This document shows positions 12,095 through 24,216 of a DNA stretch of 64,000 nt, piece after piece. The stretch's first letter is position 1. Each line of letters begins with the position of its first letter. Under the pieces are notes generated by a model. The model saw nothing but the letters and a program-made list of their open reading frames with translations. It was not told where the DNA came from and made no database searches. Location: assembly GCA_014925825.1 (NCBI GenBank), contig JACGCK010000071.1, positions 170,906-234,905 of the forward strand, given 5' to 3'. Made by a program: the position numbers and the translations under genes. The DNA comes from Pholiota molesta (lineage: Eukaryota > Basidiomycota > Agaricomycetes > Agaricales > Strophariaceae).

Positions 12095-13319
12095 TCATTG
12101 TTTTACTAGCCGTATAAGTTCCTCTCTTCTCTGTTTAGCGCTCTCAACACACTCCGCCAACACATCCCTCTGCCCGCCCTCGCCGTCGGACACCAGCGCC
12201 GACCCCACCTGGGCAAGCGTGACGATCTCGCCCCGGTCGCCCAGCACTACCGAGATCGACGTGTCGAGCAAGGGCTCTTCGAAGGCTGTTGGGTCTGCAA
12301 GGAGGTGTTTTCTGCGGATCCATTGGGTTAGACGATGGTCAGAGAAAAGGATGAGTACGCACGAGTCGAATATCCCGAATGACGCGCTGATCGGGGCGTT
12401 CTCTGAGAGCTGGAGGGGGACGCGCGGTGCCCTCCGCGAGCAGACCGTCCGGTGCGTCTCCGGATCGTACGTTGCTTGCGGCAGTGTCGCTAGACGAAGT
12501 AGTGTCAGAACCCAGCACGTACACAGAGAAAGAGATACACACTATTGTGCAGCGCGGCGACCATCGCGAGCAGCGCCGCGTCGAATGCGTTCCCGTTGTA
12601 GTTGATGCACGTCGCGTCGACGTACAACACCCACACCGCCTTCCCGGGGTGGATGCACAGCGTCGACAGTGGGAGAAAATCCGAGCTGGACAGCACTATC
12701 TGTGAGCGGAGAAGATACAGCGAAATGAGAGGACACGCACGCGACGAGCGCCTGGTTCAGCCGCTCCGACAGCACCTGCGCCTCCTCCGTCGGCGGCCCC
12801 GGCTTGAACTTGGGCGAGCACATCGCGGGCAAATCGAGATTCGGCACTGAGCACACATCACCATACCAAGCTTAGTCGAGCACAAAAACGAACGAACGAG
12901 CAGCCACCAGCACGCACCCACGAAGCCCTCGCCGTCCCTGTCCAGCGCGGGCGCCGCGATCTCTGCCTTCACGCCACACACCACCGTCGTGTCGCCGAGC
13001 CGCACGAGCGCCGACCCGTCCGCCGTCGAGATAGAGCCTGCTCCCGCCAACGCCAACCCCACCATCCGTCAGTCCGTCAGTCAGCGCCCGCACGATCGAC
13101 CTGAGCACAGCACGCACCGACGTTCAGCGACACCTCGCGCGCCTCGGATAGCGCGCGCCCGTCGGGGCGGATGGCCTCCTGCACGAAGCGCTCGAGGTAC
13201 ACGCGCGGGTGCAGCCGCTGGAACACGGCCGCTTTCAGCGCGTCTTGGTCTTCCTGGGGGAGGTTTTGGGTTTGGTCGAGCGATGGGCCTGGGATGCTTG
13301 AAGCTACGACTGACGCCAT
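12095..13319 (-). CDS. RRP43: Exosome complex component RRP43 (RNase PH-like)
   Basis: Structural subunit of the ring of the RNA exosome (nuclear and cytoplasmic 3'-5' RNA processing). Minus-strand exons: the first (from 13319) begins [16 protein letters not shown] and contains [23 protein letters not shown], the RNase PH family opening. Next come [20 protein letters not shown] and GVKAEIAAP, then [20 protein letters not shown], then a block with [20 protein letters not shown] and [19 protein letters not shown]. The last exon runs from [20 protein letters not shown] to LIRLVKQ and a TGA. The PH-type catalytic residues are not expected to be functional in eukaryotic ring subunits. RRP43 is preferred over RRP42/RRP45 from the N-terminal block; a paralog is possible but less likely. 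All exons are in frame. Confidence 0.85.
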
Positions 13320-13767
13320 GGTCGTAGATCGTTCTAAGCTACTTCTGTGGTTGGTGTTAGAGCTGCTTCAGAGGTAAGAAAGAGGGAAAACGGCTCGGCT
13401 CGAACGAGTGAAGGTGGTGGAGACAAGCCAAGAATTGAATTCTCAAAAATACATGTGATCGATAAACTAACCACGTTACCATTTGCGGCAAGAGATAAGA
13501 TTAACGAATTGCAGCATGAACATCATCACCGTACTTTCCTGAGCCGGATTGTATGGTGGTAGCCATAAAACATAATGCTCTGAACAGTGACGAACTTATG
13601 TTTCATGTACTCGAATGTCATTCACCATCGCCTGGATGACGCCGATGAGCAACGGTAACGTCTGATGCAGCGTCCGGCGCTAATTTCGAAAAGGCATAAC
13701 GCATAACGCACCCAAGAGCTGTTGTAACCATACAGTCCAGCTCAGTAGACACCATCAGCAAAGAAAA
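13320..13767. other. RRP43 upstream region
   Basis: No gene recognised. It presumably holds the RRP43 promoter; the interspersed repeat copy B starts immediately after it. Confidence 0.35.
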
Positions 13768-14390
13768 AGCAGTTTTAATACGTAGGTTCGCCTAAATATA
13801 ATACATACGACATAATGGATTTCAACCGGAGTGTAAGTATGCGAAAACCATGATAGAAACTTTTAACCATCTTGTAATGTAGCTACGGTTATCATACCCT
13901 TTCTGATTGCATTCTGATGCCTCAGAAATGTTGTGTACCCATATAAGGATATTAGAATTATTTCATTACCATTACGATGTTGATCACGCAATACAAACGT
14001 TCCTAAAGTACCACAATCTTAGAAGAAATGATGCTATCAAAATTCAATTGGGTAGAATATTTCCTGGGATTACAACTACCATACATATTTTCATAAGCTA
14101 CTTTTTACGGATTGTATTTCACACATTTTTTCCAATTTACAGTGTTTCATGGGATTGTACAGCTACAAGATAAAGAATTCAATGGAAATTGTTTGTAAAG
14201 TTTTCGCAAGCTTTCCAAAGACTTGTGACTCTCAGAACTGCCTTGCAAACGTCAAAATTGTTCCGAGCATTTTATGGTGATTTATGACATTGTGATAAAG
14301 TTTCTATCACCTTACAGTTGTGACCAGTGGCCAGTGTATGGGATCTTAGCAGAACTTATAGGATTCCTTCCTAGTGTAGAGGGCGCTTAT
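13768..14390. repeat. Interspersed repeat, copy B (unclassified)
   Basis: Same family and orientation as copy A, longer because of an internal segment at about 13980-14145 that copy A lacks. It ends in CTAGTGTAGAGGGCGCTTATTGG, where the last block (GGGCGCTT) is shared with copy C. Copies A and B flank the ASADH-RRP43 pair in direct orientation, a configuration that could promote recombination. Confidence 0.75.
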
Positions 14391-17300
14391 TGGCTGCAGA
14401 ATTTTGCGGCCATTGTACGTTGAGATACAAGTATTTTATTATTTAAATTTTCTATTGAAATCTAGGGTTTTCCATTAGAATTAGCCAAAGAAGATCGTGC
14501 GATATGTTTCACAGCGGTCGATGTAATACCACCATTCGAGAAGCGCTGCAAAGTCCGCACAACGTGTGTAGGGAGATTGAAAGATTATAATCCGCGAATA
14601 GCTTACGCGGTCAAAGATCCGTGCGGTCGTCCCAAGTACAGATCTAATCGCTATCATTGCGCCCACACGCAAGCCACACGCCGTCTCTGGGCGTTTAACA
14701 TAGAAGGGTGTCCACTCCTGACAATTTATGCCGCAGAGATAATGATAGGCAGATATTACGTACATACATAGTACGTCCCCAGAAGCCGGTGGAGAAGGAC
14801 ATATTTCCAGATACGTATGCCCGGTCACGTTCAACTGTAGCACAACCTCACTTGCCGCTCCAATGCCTCGATAAATGGATCAATAAAAAAGGTGTCGTCA
14901 CCAATGCCGCTTGTTGATTTACTGCATTAACAAAATCTCAATAGCCCTGACTCCAAAGCGAAAAACCGCGAGAAACTGCCGCCCCATGTCTGGCACGCGA
15001 GGCTGTCAGAGTAAGTGTCAGTGTCAGTGTCAGTGCCACTGCCAGTGGCCGACAGCCCGCAGCGGTGAGAAACGCCAAAAAAATACGCTTACCTGATGCT
15101 GGCTCTTAGATTCCAGAATAAACAACAAGATCACATTTCAATCAGCCTTCCGTCCCTTCCTTCCCTGTGAGTGCGGATGATCTGCATCGTGCCTGGCCCC
15201 TGGGAGGCGACGATATATATCTGGCGCAGAAAATGGCGCACCCCCCACGTGAGCGCTCGAAGCGTAGATGAAGTGCACATTAAACCTACCATGAACTCGG
15301 AGGGCCGTGGCGAACCTTATAATATTACTTCCAGCCCTGCGCGTAGGTACATACGGAGTGAGATCACTTATTCTCCTGCGTCGGCGTGAAGGTGAAGGCG
15401 TGCGGTGGATGCAGGGGACGAAGGGTTCGGGGTGCGGATACCTCTTGACATATGTACGTGCCATGCACCGTATCCCTCCCACAGCGCGGGTGGACTGGAG
15501 ATACGAAGGCGTATTTCGGGAAGACGTCCCATAGGAAGTACGCATTGCAAGTAGATCATTCGCGTATGTCTAGAGCGATCTATGCGTAAGCATTCTATGG
15601 ATTCTTTGACTTCAAAATTGACCAGCGCTTTCACGCATATGCACACATCATCACTACCTCTCTACGGCCATGCGATTCAGAGCGTGCACACACAAGTCAT
15701 CGGGAATCGGACGCCCAGAGGGTCAAGCGCAGGCGTGGTACCTGCGTGACACCTGAGCGCTTGATTTTTCTTTCATGTCGGACCTTATGCGACAACCCCA
15801 AGCAGCCGGTGCACCCCATCCCTCGACGCCCACACCACGCGCTCGCGGCGCAGCGCGCACGAGGCCCTGCGCAGCGCGCACCACCCACGCCGCGCTTCGC
15901 TTCTCCACGCCGGGGGGTCTGTCTGCCCCGGCGCCCGCGCCCTCGAGAAGCTGTCGCTTGTCTACGCGCATGGGATTCATAATGAAGAAGCGCACCCACC
16001 GGGTGCCGGGCGTCGCTCCGACTCGGAGACTGCCTCGCTAACGCAGCCTGCGCGTGCGTATACTTACCGAGCCACTGCGAAAAGGAACAGGGCACGGAAC
16101 GTGGCCCGAGGCCTCCCGAGGCCTTGGAACGGGCCGCGCCATGCGACTTTCATTTCGTTTCGTTCATTTCATTAAGTACGCGAGGGAGCGTACATAGTGC
16201 GAGTACGTACATGCGCTGCAACCGTGAGTGGCACAGCAAGCGGGATGGCTTACACGCCCATGTTCGCGCGGTGCTCGCACGCGCGCAGGTGCGAATGTAC
16301 TGTAGGTGTAGGTTGGGTGTAGGTAAGCCGGTGTGCGCACAGACGCACGCGGGAGGGAGTGTGTATTTTTATGCCCGGGGGAGTGGCGAGAAAAGAAGCC
16401 ACGGGCGCTGTGGGGAGCGCTCGCTTTTTGGCTTTCGTGGTGCGCGCAGCGCCCACGGGACTCGCACAAGGTTTCGGTTTCCTCATTTTCACAGGTACGA
16501 AGCAGTGACACGCCGATCCCTGAAGGGTGTGCATGCGCGCCGCCGATCCAGCGGCATGGGTGGGGATAGATTGTATCGCGCAGGCGGGTCGATTTTGGAG
16601 TGTCCTTTTGTTCTATGTCTTCGGGTGTGTGTCTCTGTGTGTGTGTCCAATTGTAGATAAGCCTCATTGTCCCTGTCCTATTCAATGAGGTCATTGAATG
16701 CTGTGTCTTGCAGGCAGCTGCTGCCACGAAAGGGGAAAAAAGAGAGAGTCTGGTGACCCAGGAATAGGACGGTGCAGAGGCGCGCGCGGCCAGGAATAGA
16801 TGTTTACTTGGGTTATCCCCATCAACGTTCAGCGTATGTGAACGTTGGAACCGCAGGTAAGGCAGGTGGCGACGCAGGTATGTAGCTAGGCCCGAGGAGC
16901 CCTAAAGTTCTTCTCGAAACGGCAAAAAGCTTGAAAGACAAAGTGGGCGCCTGGCACAGCAGAGGGTCAGATGGCGCGTTCGCCATTGGACCAGAGGCGC
17001 ATGCGGCTCAGCCAGCAAACTTTGTCTGGAGAGCCATGGTGATACACCGACCGTGCGCCGCCGTATGGACGGAGACCGTGTTGTGTATGTCACACTGGGG
17101 CGTGCGCCCGTTCGGTCTGAGATCGCCTTTGTCTGGGCGATATGAATAATCATAAATATTAGCTGGGTGACGAGAGATGAACACTGCGTCCCCGCTCCGC
17201 CGACTGTGCTATCCTGCTGCAGTCTGCGCCGCTTGGGTTCGAAGCCTCGAAACGCGCATGGCTTAGGAATAAATGAATGAATGAGTTATACAAAGATGTG

Positions 17301-18090
17301 TACATGGTTACTGAAACATGATCTGGTGTTAGTCGTGCGAGCCCGCTAAGCTAAATAAAAAATGGGGGGCGTACTGGGAATTTGGTGGTGTGGGTGTGAG
17401 TGTGAACATTATATTTGGCTGGGCGCTTCGGACGGCAATTTCCCGGAAGTTCACGCAATATGTATACCCAATGTATGGCGTGCGTGGCGTGCGGGGAATA
17501 CGATTTGGACATGTACCCACTTGCCGTATCTGAATACAATGTTCAAACGTTCGAAGCTCATGTTGCCGGTAAGGTCCACGAGACATGCTAAGTATGGTAT
17601 GGTGTGCACATTGGCTTTAGAGTTTCGGACTCCTCATCGAATGGAGTTCGCGGTGAGAGGGATCTACGAATGGGCCATAAGAAATTTGTTTCGCCATTTC
17701 AGCCACCAGAAAATTGTGATGGACCCACGAGACAATCCTCCAGACTAGAATTTTATGTCGGGCAAGATGGGAAAACAAGTTTAAATCGCGAATAGACAGC
17801 ATGTCGACATATCAAGGGGCGAGTGGAGACAAGACAAAGAACCGGATCCGAACAGCTTCAATGTTTTCAACTGTGCAAGATCATTGAGGTCAGAGAAAAC
17901 ATACACGAACAATTTCGTGAAGAGTTGACTTGCTAGTCAATATTGTAACTTAAGCTTAGCTAAGTCTTCCCTTATCAGCACGTGCCCATATTTGCTCTAG
18001 CGCCCACAGCACAACAGCGTTGGGCAACCACGTCCACATCATCGTTACGCACGTCCCCACACGACTTACTCCTCCTCAACGTTGCCCAGC
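14391..18090. other. 3.7-kb stretch without a recognised gene
   Basis: Contains GC-rich blocks (15750-16600) with overlapping open frames on both strands, a short GTGTCA-type microsatellite near 15010-15050 and a 9-bp inverted repeat at 16823-16847. I found no tRNA, no conserved domain and no exon chain. The open frames are compositional. The last 100 bp should contain the EMC6 promoter. Confidence 0.4.
16823..16847. repeat. Perfect 9-bp inverted repeat with 7-nt loop
   Basis: CAACGTTCA and TGAACGTTG face each other across seven bases. It could be a protein-binding dyad or an RNA hairpin; nothing around it decides. Confidence 0.5.
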
Positions 18091-18686
18091 ATGACGACGC
18101 CCTCCGAAGTTATCGCTGCACAGCGCATATACGCGCCCAACGTCATCGCCAACTCCGCGATCAGCACGACCAAATTCCTCGCGGCGTGCTTCGCAGGCGC
18201 CGCTGCAGGTATCCTCGGCCTCGAGAACTGGGCAGGCTTCGTGCTGTTCTTGGTGTCCACGCTTACCACCGCCGGTGTGCTGCATGCGGTGAACTGCAAG
18301 GGAAAGCCCGGGCGGTACTTCCAGGGTGGTTTGGTGGAATTAGTGAACCCGGGGCAGGACAATGCGTTCACGTTTGTCCTCGTATGGACATTATTCTACG
18401 GTACGCGTGGTGTTTGCGATTATATATTTACTTGTATGTGTTGTTGACCCTTCCGAATGGTGTGCTATGTTTGTGGGTACGGTTGTTATTGGTCGTGCAG
18501 GCATTGTACATGGTGAGTTATCCTGTTTATCTCCATCTCCAAAAGCGACCCTTTCGTCCTTGCTTTGGGCCAGAGGGTGGTATTAGGTGTTATTACTCCA
18601 AATTCTCGCCTTTAATACATGCAACGTGACCATTAGATTCAAAGATGCTAATAATCCCTTTTATTCATTTTGCAGTATACGATTGA
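18091..18686 (+). CDS. EMC6: ER membrane protein complex subunit 6
   Basis: EMC6 is part of the core of the ER membrane complex that inserts tail-anchored and multipass proteins. Exons 18091-18400, 18501-18512 and 18676-18686 give exactly 110 aa, the usual length. The N-terminus carries IYAPNVIANSAISTTKFLAAC, followed by hydrophobic segments at about 28-47, 52-70 and 90-105. The segment between them contains GKPGRYFQGGLVELVNPGQD. The second and third exons are only 12 and 11 nt, with the stop in the last one, so gene finders could miss the true C-terminus IVHVYD. The frame is intact. Confidence 0.9.
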
Positions 18687-20110
18687 GCCCTTTGACTCTC
18701 GTCAGCAGCGATCGCTGCGGACAGTTCGGGTGTATTGGAGTAATCCCTGGATATTGGCTTTATTCTTCCTGTGATCTATTTATTCCTCCCTTATCTGGCG
18801 GAGAACTTGCGCCAGCACTGTATACCCTATATCATGTGAGTCTCCTATCTACCTCTTGATGTCATCGTTCGCGGTGTTAAGGTTCTCTTTGATGTCAAGG
18901 AAACGCGGGTTTTTTGGTTATTCGTCTGTTTTATCCAGAAATATGCGAGAGGCGCATTCGCGGCGAGACGAATTTGTATCAGAACCAAGATTACGGGCTC
19001 ATACTATTAATGACGTTAAGGAAGAGATTCGAGAGGCACATCTTGGTTTGACATCATCAAACTTTACTGCCTATTCGATCCCGAAGGCCCTGCCTCTTTC
19101 GACATTATCGGCGCCTTATACGAATGAATACATTTCATATGGATCATGACCATGATGTGCACCTCTTGCATTTTCTATTTCCAGGCGATGCCATTGGAAC
19201 AGTTTTCTCAGGGAGCGCTTTATCATGATTGCTTCATCCAAATATTCCCGGCAGGAGTGACAATTTTTGAGCTTGATACAAGGTTTTGGCGGAGCCAATA
19301 TCGCGAAACCGTTTAGGCATTCGCGAGGCAATCTTCTTCGTGCTTGCTAATCCATCTGTCCATTACTACTTGCGTCATTGAACAGTGCGCACATATGCAC
19401 GATTTCCGTCAAGCGTGTTTGCAAGCTCAAGACGATTGCATCCGGACAGCGCCCACCGGAACTGCAACACCACACCACGATGATCTCATTCCCATCGATA
19501 ATGGAATTTGGAATTTCATCAACCTTTCTCCATCTTCTCCAAGACGCCATTCGCCTCATTTCCCATCGATGCTTGGATTCATGTATGTAACTTCCCAACT
19601 GCAGATAATGTGCCTACATGCTACAATTATTGATTGACCGGATCATTTGGGTTCTGGGAAGGATCTGGAGCCTCGAGGGACGACATCAACGAGACATAGA
19701 AGATACGAAGATAAACAGAAAATCGAGCGCGGTGCCTATTCTCATGAGGTAGCCACCCACGATCATGTCCGAGTGCAGAGAGCGAGCGGATCTAAGGTTC
19801 GGTGAATGTGCACGGCAACCGTGGAGACTTACGGCGAGGGATGTAGTAGGTGCGCCGGGAGGTCGGTGGAAGATTGGGATCGGTGGATTCAAGATTGCCG
19901 AGGCCAAAGCCACGTGGGGAATGGACCTATGGAACCACGCGACAGCGTGTCCCGTCCCCCTGGGCTCTACACGTGGCTGCGCGGTGGCTGTGTTATCCGT
20001 TCCGGTTATTCCTGGCCCACTGTCAGGAATGCAGAAAAGGCAGACCAACACCGCTCGTCCACCGCGCACTCGACTCGTTTAATTCCCCTTTTCCACTCTC
20101 AGCCCACGTA
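18687..20110. other. Intergenic, no gene recognised
   Basis: Open frames of up to about 100 codons (for example 18856-19149 plus strand) have no recognised domain and no supporting splice structure. The final part is the likely promoter of the DUF6593 gene. Confidence 0.35.
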
Positions 20111-20941
20111 ATGTCCTCCTCCGGTCCATATACCCTCATCCAATGGGGCGACGATCCCCTCCGCCACCACTTCATCGACCATGAAGGTCGCATGGCCTTC
20201 ACAGTGTGCGTTTCTTATCTACCTGCAGATCTTATCGCTCACATCATCCTTCAGTAAAGAAGTATGCGCCGTCTCTGCTCTATGCAGCATACCCTGACCC
20301 ACCGTATTTTTAGGTTGACAGGAATCCGAATATCATCATCCGTGTCGCGCGTGAGACTGCCTGGTCGCAGCACTATCCAAGCGTTCTGGGGCCCGACAAC
20401 GCCTATCTCTATCTTGGTCCAGAGAGCACTATGGGATATGTGATCTATGGAAACAACCCCACCAACCTTGCCATGCACTACTTCCTACGGCCTGGAAAGC
20501 AGCCCCAAACCATGTACGTTCCCTACCGCTGTGCCTTTCAAGTTCATTTTCTATTTCTGCTCGCTGTCCCACAATAACTGGTACTCAATCATATCTCTCT
20601 CATGTTCTAGATCCAGGTATTTTAGGTGTCAGAATGGCAAGGACTACAAGTGGAAGGTCACTTCACATCGCATGGAGGTTCGTGCACATTCATCCGCCGC
20701 TGTCTCTTTTGTCTTCGCCTCCGTCGACTATTTCCCTTCCTCTGCCCTTGCTATGGCTGACGCTCCTCATTTTACCTTGCAGTGCTTCGACGGTCGAACA
20801 AGTATCGCGGTCTGGGAAGTTAGCCCCCCAAGGGAGGAGTACTTCGCCAAGCTCACCATCACGCAGAAGGGCATGGCAATCGTCACTGAAGTCATGACCA
20901 GCCTCATCATCAACCGCATGTGTCAGGCCTTGGGCTGGTAG
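20111..20941 (+). CDS. DUF6593-type protein, basidiomycete family of unknown function
   Basis: Five exons fit: 20111-20205, 20255-20261, 20314-20513, 20611-20677 and 20783-20941. They total 528 nt and encode 175 aa, with agreeing phases. The second exon is a 7-nt micro-exon. The core has IIIRVARETAW, AYLYLGPESTMGYVIYG and RYFRCQNGKDYKWKVTSHRMEC, followed by IAVWEVSPPREEYFAKLTITQKG. This beta-rich scaffold resembles DUF6593 proteins that are multiplied in mushroom-forming fungi; they have a phospholipid-scramblase-like look, but function is unknown. No signal peptide. Intact frame. Confidence 0.65.
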
Positions 20942-21472
20942 ACGGACAGTCGGACGAACTCTTTTTCTCGCTGCGCATGTGCCACTCGCCTGTCCATGAC
21001 CACACACCATATCATATCACGGCCGTCTCCTTCCCCGCATTTACCCTTGCCTGACATAACCACGTACGTTATCCACTCTGTGCGAAATTTTGTATCCATA
21101 TATCTCTCCCTGCTCGCCTGCCTATTTTGCTCGTCCATTCAATCACCCCTTCCCAAAACTCAAGCTTCTTAAATTTACATAGTACATACGCGGTGTGAAA
21201 CATAGTGTCGATTCAGTAACTTTCGTCTCCATGCATTTTTAAATAGCCGTACTACAATCCAAATAATAATCTCAGGCTGCAATTGATGTCATGACATGCT
21301 CATTACTTGTTACTATCAAACCTAATCATGGCCGCAACGTCCTCCTTTCAACCATTTTCTGAACTTAAAATCTCGCTGCCGATGAAAATGTCATCGATGC
21401 GAATTGCGATCTATACACCATTGCCTGAGAGCTTTTTTACACTACTAATCTACCCAATCGCTCTATAGCTCG
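20942..21472. other. Convergent intergenic region
   Basis: Holds the 3' ends of the DUF6593 gene and TTC27. No motif or repeat noted. Confidence 0.35.
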
Positions 21473-24216
21473 TCAATCGTCCTCCTTGCGCAGTTCGTCT
21501 TGCAGGTCAACAAGCCTCGCCCATTCCGGCTCGTCCTCAAATCCCGCGTGCGGCCAACAAACGTCCTTACGATACTGCGCGCCTGCAAGCGCCACTTGTA
21601 CCCGTCCACGCGCGGGCCGAAATTCCGTAAGATGTCCACGATCTCCTCTACCTCGATCACGGCTTCGCGCCATTTCTCCACGTCCGTCTCGCCCTTTTCC
21701 ATCGTGCCCGCGACGCCCGCGCGGTACGCGTCCAGATACGCCTTGAGCGCGTCCTCCCAGCGGCCCCGCCACGACAGCAAGCGCGCGTATGCGCGGAAGA
21801 CGCGCGGCGACGACATGCGCGGGAGCAGCGTGCGCTCGAGCAGCCCGAGGACGTTGCGGAAGAGCCCGTGCCCCTCGTTCGGGTTCTGCGCGGCGCCGCT
21901 CTCGTCCGCGGCGGCCGCCTCCGCGTCGGGGTTTGCGCGCGTGACGGCGTCGACGAGGCGGTCGAGGACGTCCTCGTCCATGGCGGAGGCCATCTTGCCC
22001 CCGGTCTGGTCGACGACGCGCCCGAGGCGCGGCACGCCTCTTGCAGCTCGCCGACGTCCATCGCGACGATCATGTAGTTGTACCACATCCGCCAGTTTTC
22101 GTAACTGTAGCGTAAGCCTTGTTTGAGGGCGCGGAATGCGAGCATCTTGTTCTCGAAGGGGACTGTATTCGATGAGAGCCCTTCTTCAGCATGCCGTGAA
22201 TTTCTGATGTCGATCTAAGCCCATACATCGGATGAAAAAGAGGGTGAAAACATAACCTTATTGCTGAAATGAATAGACTTACCTCAGAGGACGACGGCTC
22301 CACATCCTCTTCGTCTGGGCCTTCTATTGCTTTTTTGCTCTGCTTGTTGACGCCCACGCGCAGGTACATACTCGCGAGGTTATTCCAGCTTTCACCATCC
22401 TCCTCGTCAATCGCCACGCAACGGGTGAACGCGTTTTTTGCGTCTTCCCACTTCTCCACGCGCATACACGCGCACCCCAAAATGAACCACGACCGCGTCT
22501 GAAGGGGATTGATCTTGACCGCTCGTTTCAGACACTCGATCGCTTCGGCGAACTTCGCACGCGCAAAGTAATACCCGCCAAGTGACCGCATCGCACGTCC
22601 CGATGTTTCATTCGAGAGTTGCCAGGCGCGCTGGTAATGTTCTTCCGCGTTCGTAGGGTCGAGGTCGCCTAACAGACACCACAGCTTGGCTTCGCGGGTG
22701 GCGTCCTGCGTTTTCTTGCGTGGGAGCGAGGTGGTTTTAGCACGGGAGATCACAGCGTCTGCTTCTTCCTTCCTGCCTTCCAACAGATCCTTCACGATCG
22801 CGATTCCCTTCTCTGGCTTCTCAAGTGCACCATAGCACTTGACGACGTCTTCCCACATCTCTAACCGCTCGAATATCTCAAGGGCGGACTTAACCACCCC
22901 GAGACTCAGGAACCTTTGCGCCAGTTCTTTTTCCATGTCCCACCTACTGGGAAGGGGATGTCGTGGAAATAAAGAAGACGCTCGGACGTTGACGAGTCCG
23001 CGGTGGGCATCTGATCTATCAGCGCCTGGAGTTGCAGCGTCGACCGTTCCACGGTGCGTGTGCGGGATGACTCTAGACGCGAGCGCAGCAACAGGGCCAT
23101 GGTATGCACCGACCAGTTCCGGGGATGGGATATAACGCGAGAGACATAAGGAGACATCTGCTCGGCGGTAAGGCCGTGCGATGGCTGCGTGTTCCGAACA
23201 TTGAGGCAGAGCGATAGGAGGATGCACTGGTCGAGGGGTGGAGGGGCGGTTGGGCTGAAGGGTCGATGTGGGCTAGAGAGCCTGCTCCGGCCGGATTGGA
23301 CGACGTGAATTCCGTCTGCTCAAGCAGGGTGTCGTCGTTGAGAGCCAGCGTCTCTGGAACATTCGTGGTGTCTGTCGCCCCGTCGACAATACTGGGCTTA
23401 GTCTCCTTTTGGGTGACCCCATCGTTCGGGTCCTCCAAGTGGCTCTCTGCCAGAAGGACAAGCTGACTGAGCTCGTTCTGCTGGAATTTGGTCCTTTTCC
23501 TAGCGCCCCTGTCAGCTCGTATTCCAGCCCTGTGGATCGGGATGCCTTCACGAAGTCCTCTCCGGCAGTCTTATCCTGAGAAAGGACGTGTTCGAGAAGA
23601 CCGATTTCTAAATTCAGCCGCCCGGCGAGGTCAGGTTCGCTGGCGAAGGTGGAAGTCAGCGGTTGGAGCAGCGCGCGGAAATCGTCTGGCAGCGACACCG
23701 GATCGTCGAGTATCTGCTGATGCACAGTCGCAACACGCAGCCGCCACCACGGTGCTGACTGCAGATGCTTGTACGGCAGCGTAACAAGAGTTGGGCAAGC
23801 CTCAAGAAGGCAGGTACTTTCGCAAGGTGGTATGCAGGTTCGCCCCCGTACGCCAATTCGGATACCGCTTTTGCATGTATGGCTTCTGCTGTCCACGAAC
23901 TTGAGGCTTCGGAGCCATTTGCGAACAGCTCCAAGGGTTCGAGCTCGAGATCGGGCCCTGTCCAGTTGGCCTGTACGAAAGCATGCAAGCAGGCAATCGC
24001 TAGAACTAGGTGCTCCAATTCTTCTTCAAGAGCGTCCCCCTCCTGGTGGATTGAAAGATCAAAGATCTCGTCGAATGGGCGTTCCAAATCGCCCGATAGT
24101 GGTCGAAATACCCGGCGAGCCGTTTCAGATCTGAGCGCGTCGTTGTACCGACATTCCACGACCGCCTTGGCCAATTCAACCGCAGGAGTGGCGGTTCGGA
24201 TATTTGGGGGTTCCAT
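21473..24216 (-). CDS. Tetratricopeptide repeat protein TTC27/EMW1
   Basis: Homolog of yeast Emw1 (cell-wall integrity) and human TTC27. The minus-strand start MEPPNIRTATPAVELAKAVV is followed by the helical N-terminal half. LLEHVLSQDKTAGEDFVKAS leads to the family-typical FTSSN linker and RNWSVHTMALLLRSRLESSR. The TPR block (about 22250-22950) has LWCLLGDLDPTNAEEHYQRAW, SLGGYYFARAKFAEAIECLK and RSWFILGCACMRVEKWEDA. After an intron near 22170-22280 it continues MLAFRALKQGLRYSYENWRMW to the end at 21473. Frame changes are needed near 23785, 23496, 23235, 22951, 22035 and 21541. Most are explained by one lost base in a C, A or T run; the one near 23785 is less clear. A mere pseudogene is unlikely because conservation continues through every break. 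Confidence 0.88.

Noticed and set aside
15697..16730. Long overlapping open frames on both strands (up to about 190 codons)
   Set aside because: GC-rich composition removes stop codons on all strands; no domain, no conserved motif and no splice structure.
17170..17260. Possible tRNA around GGGTTCGAAGCCTCG
   Set aside because: The T-loop-like string has no matching T stem, acceptor stem or anticodon arm on either strand.
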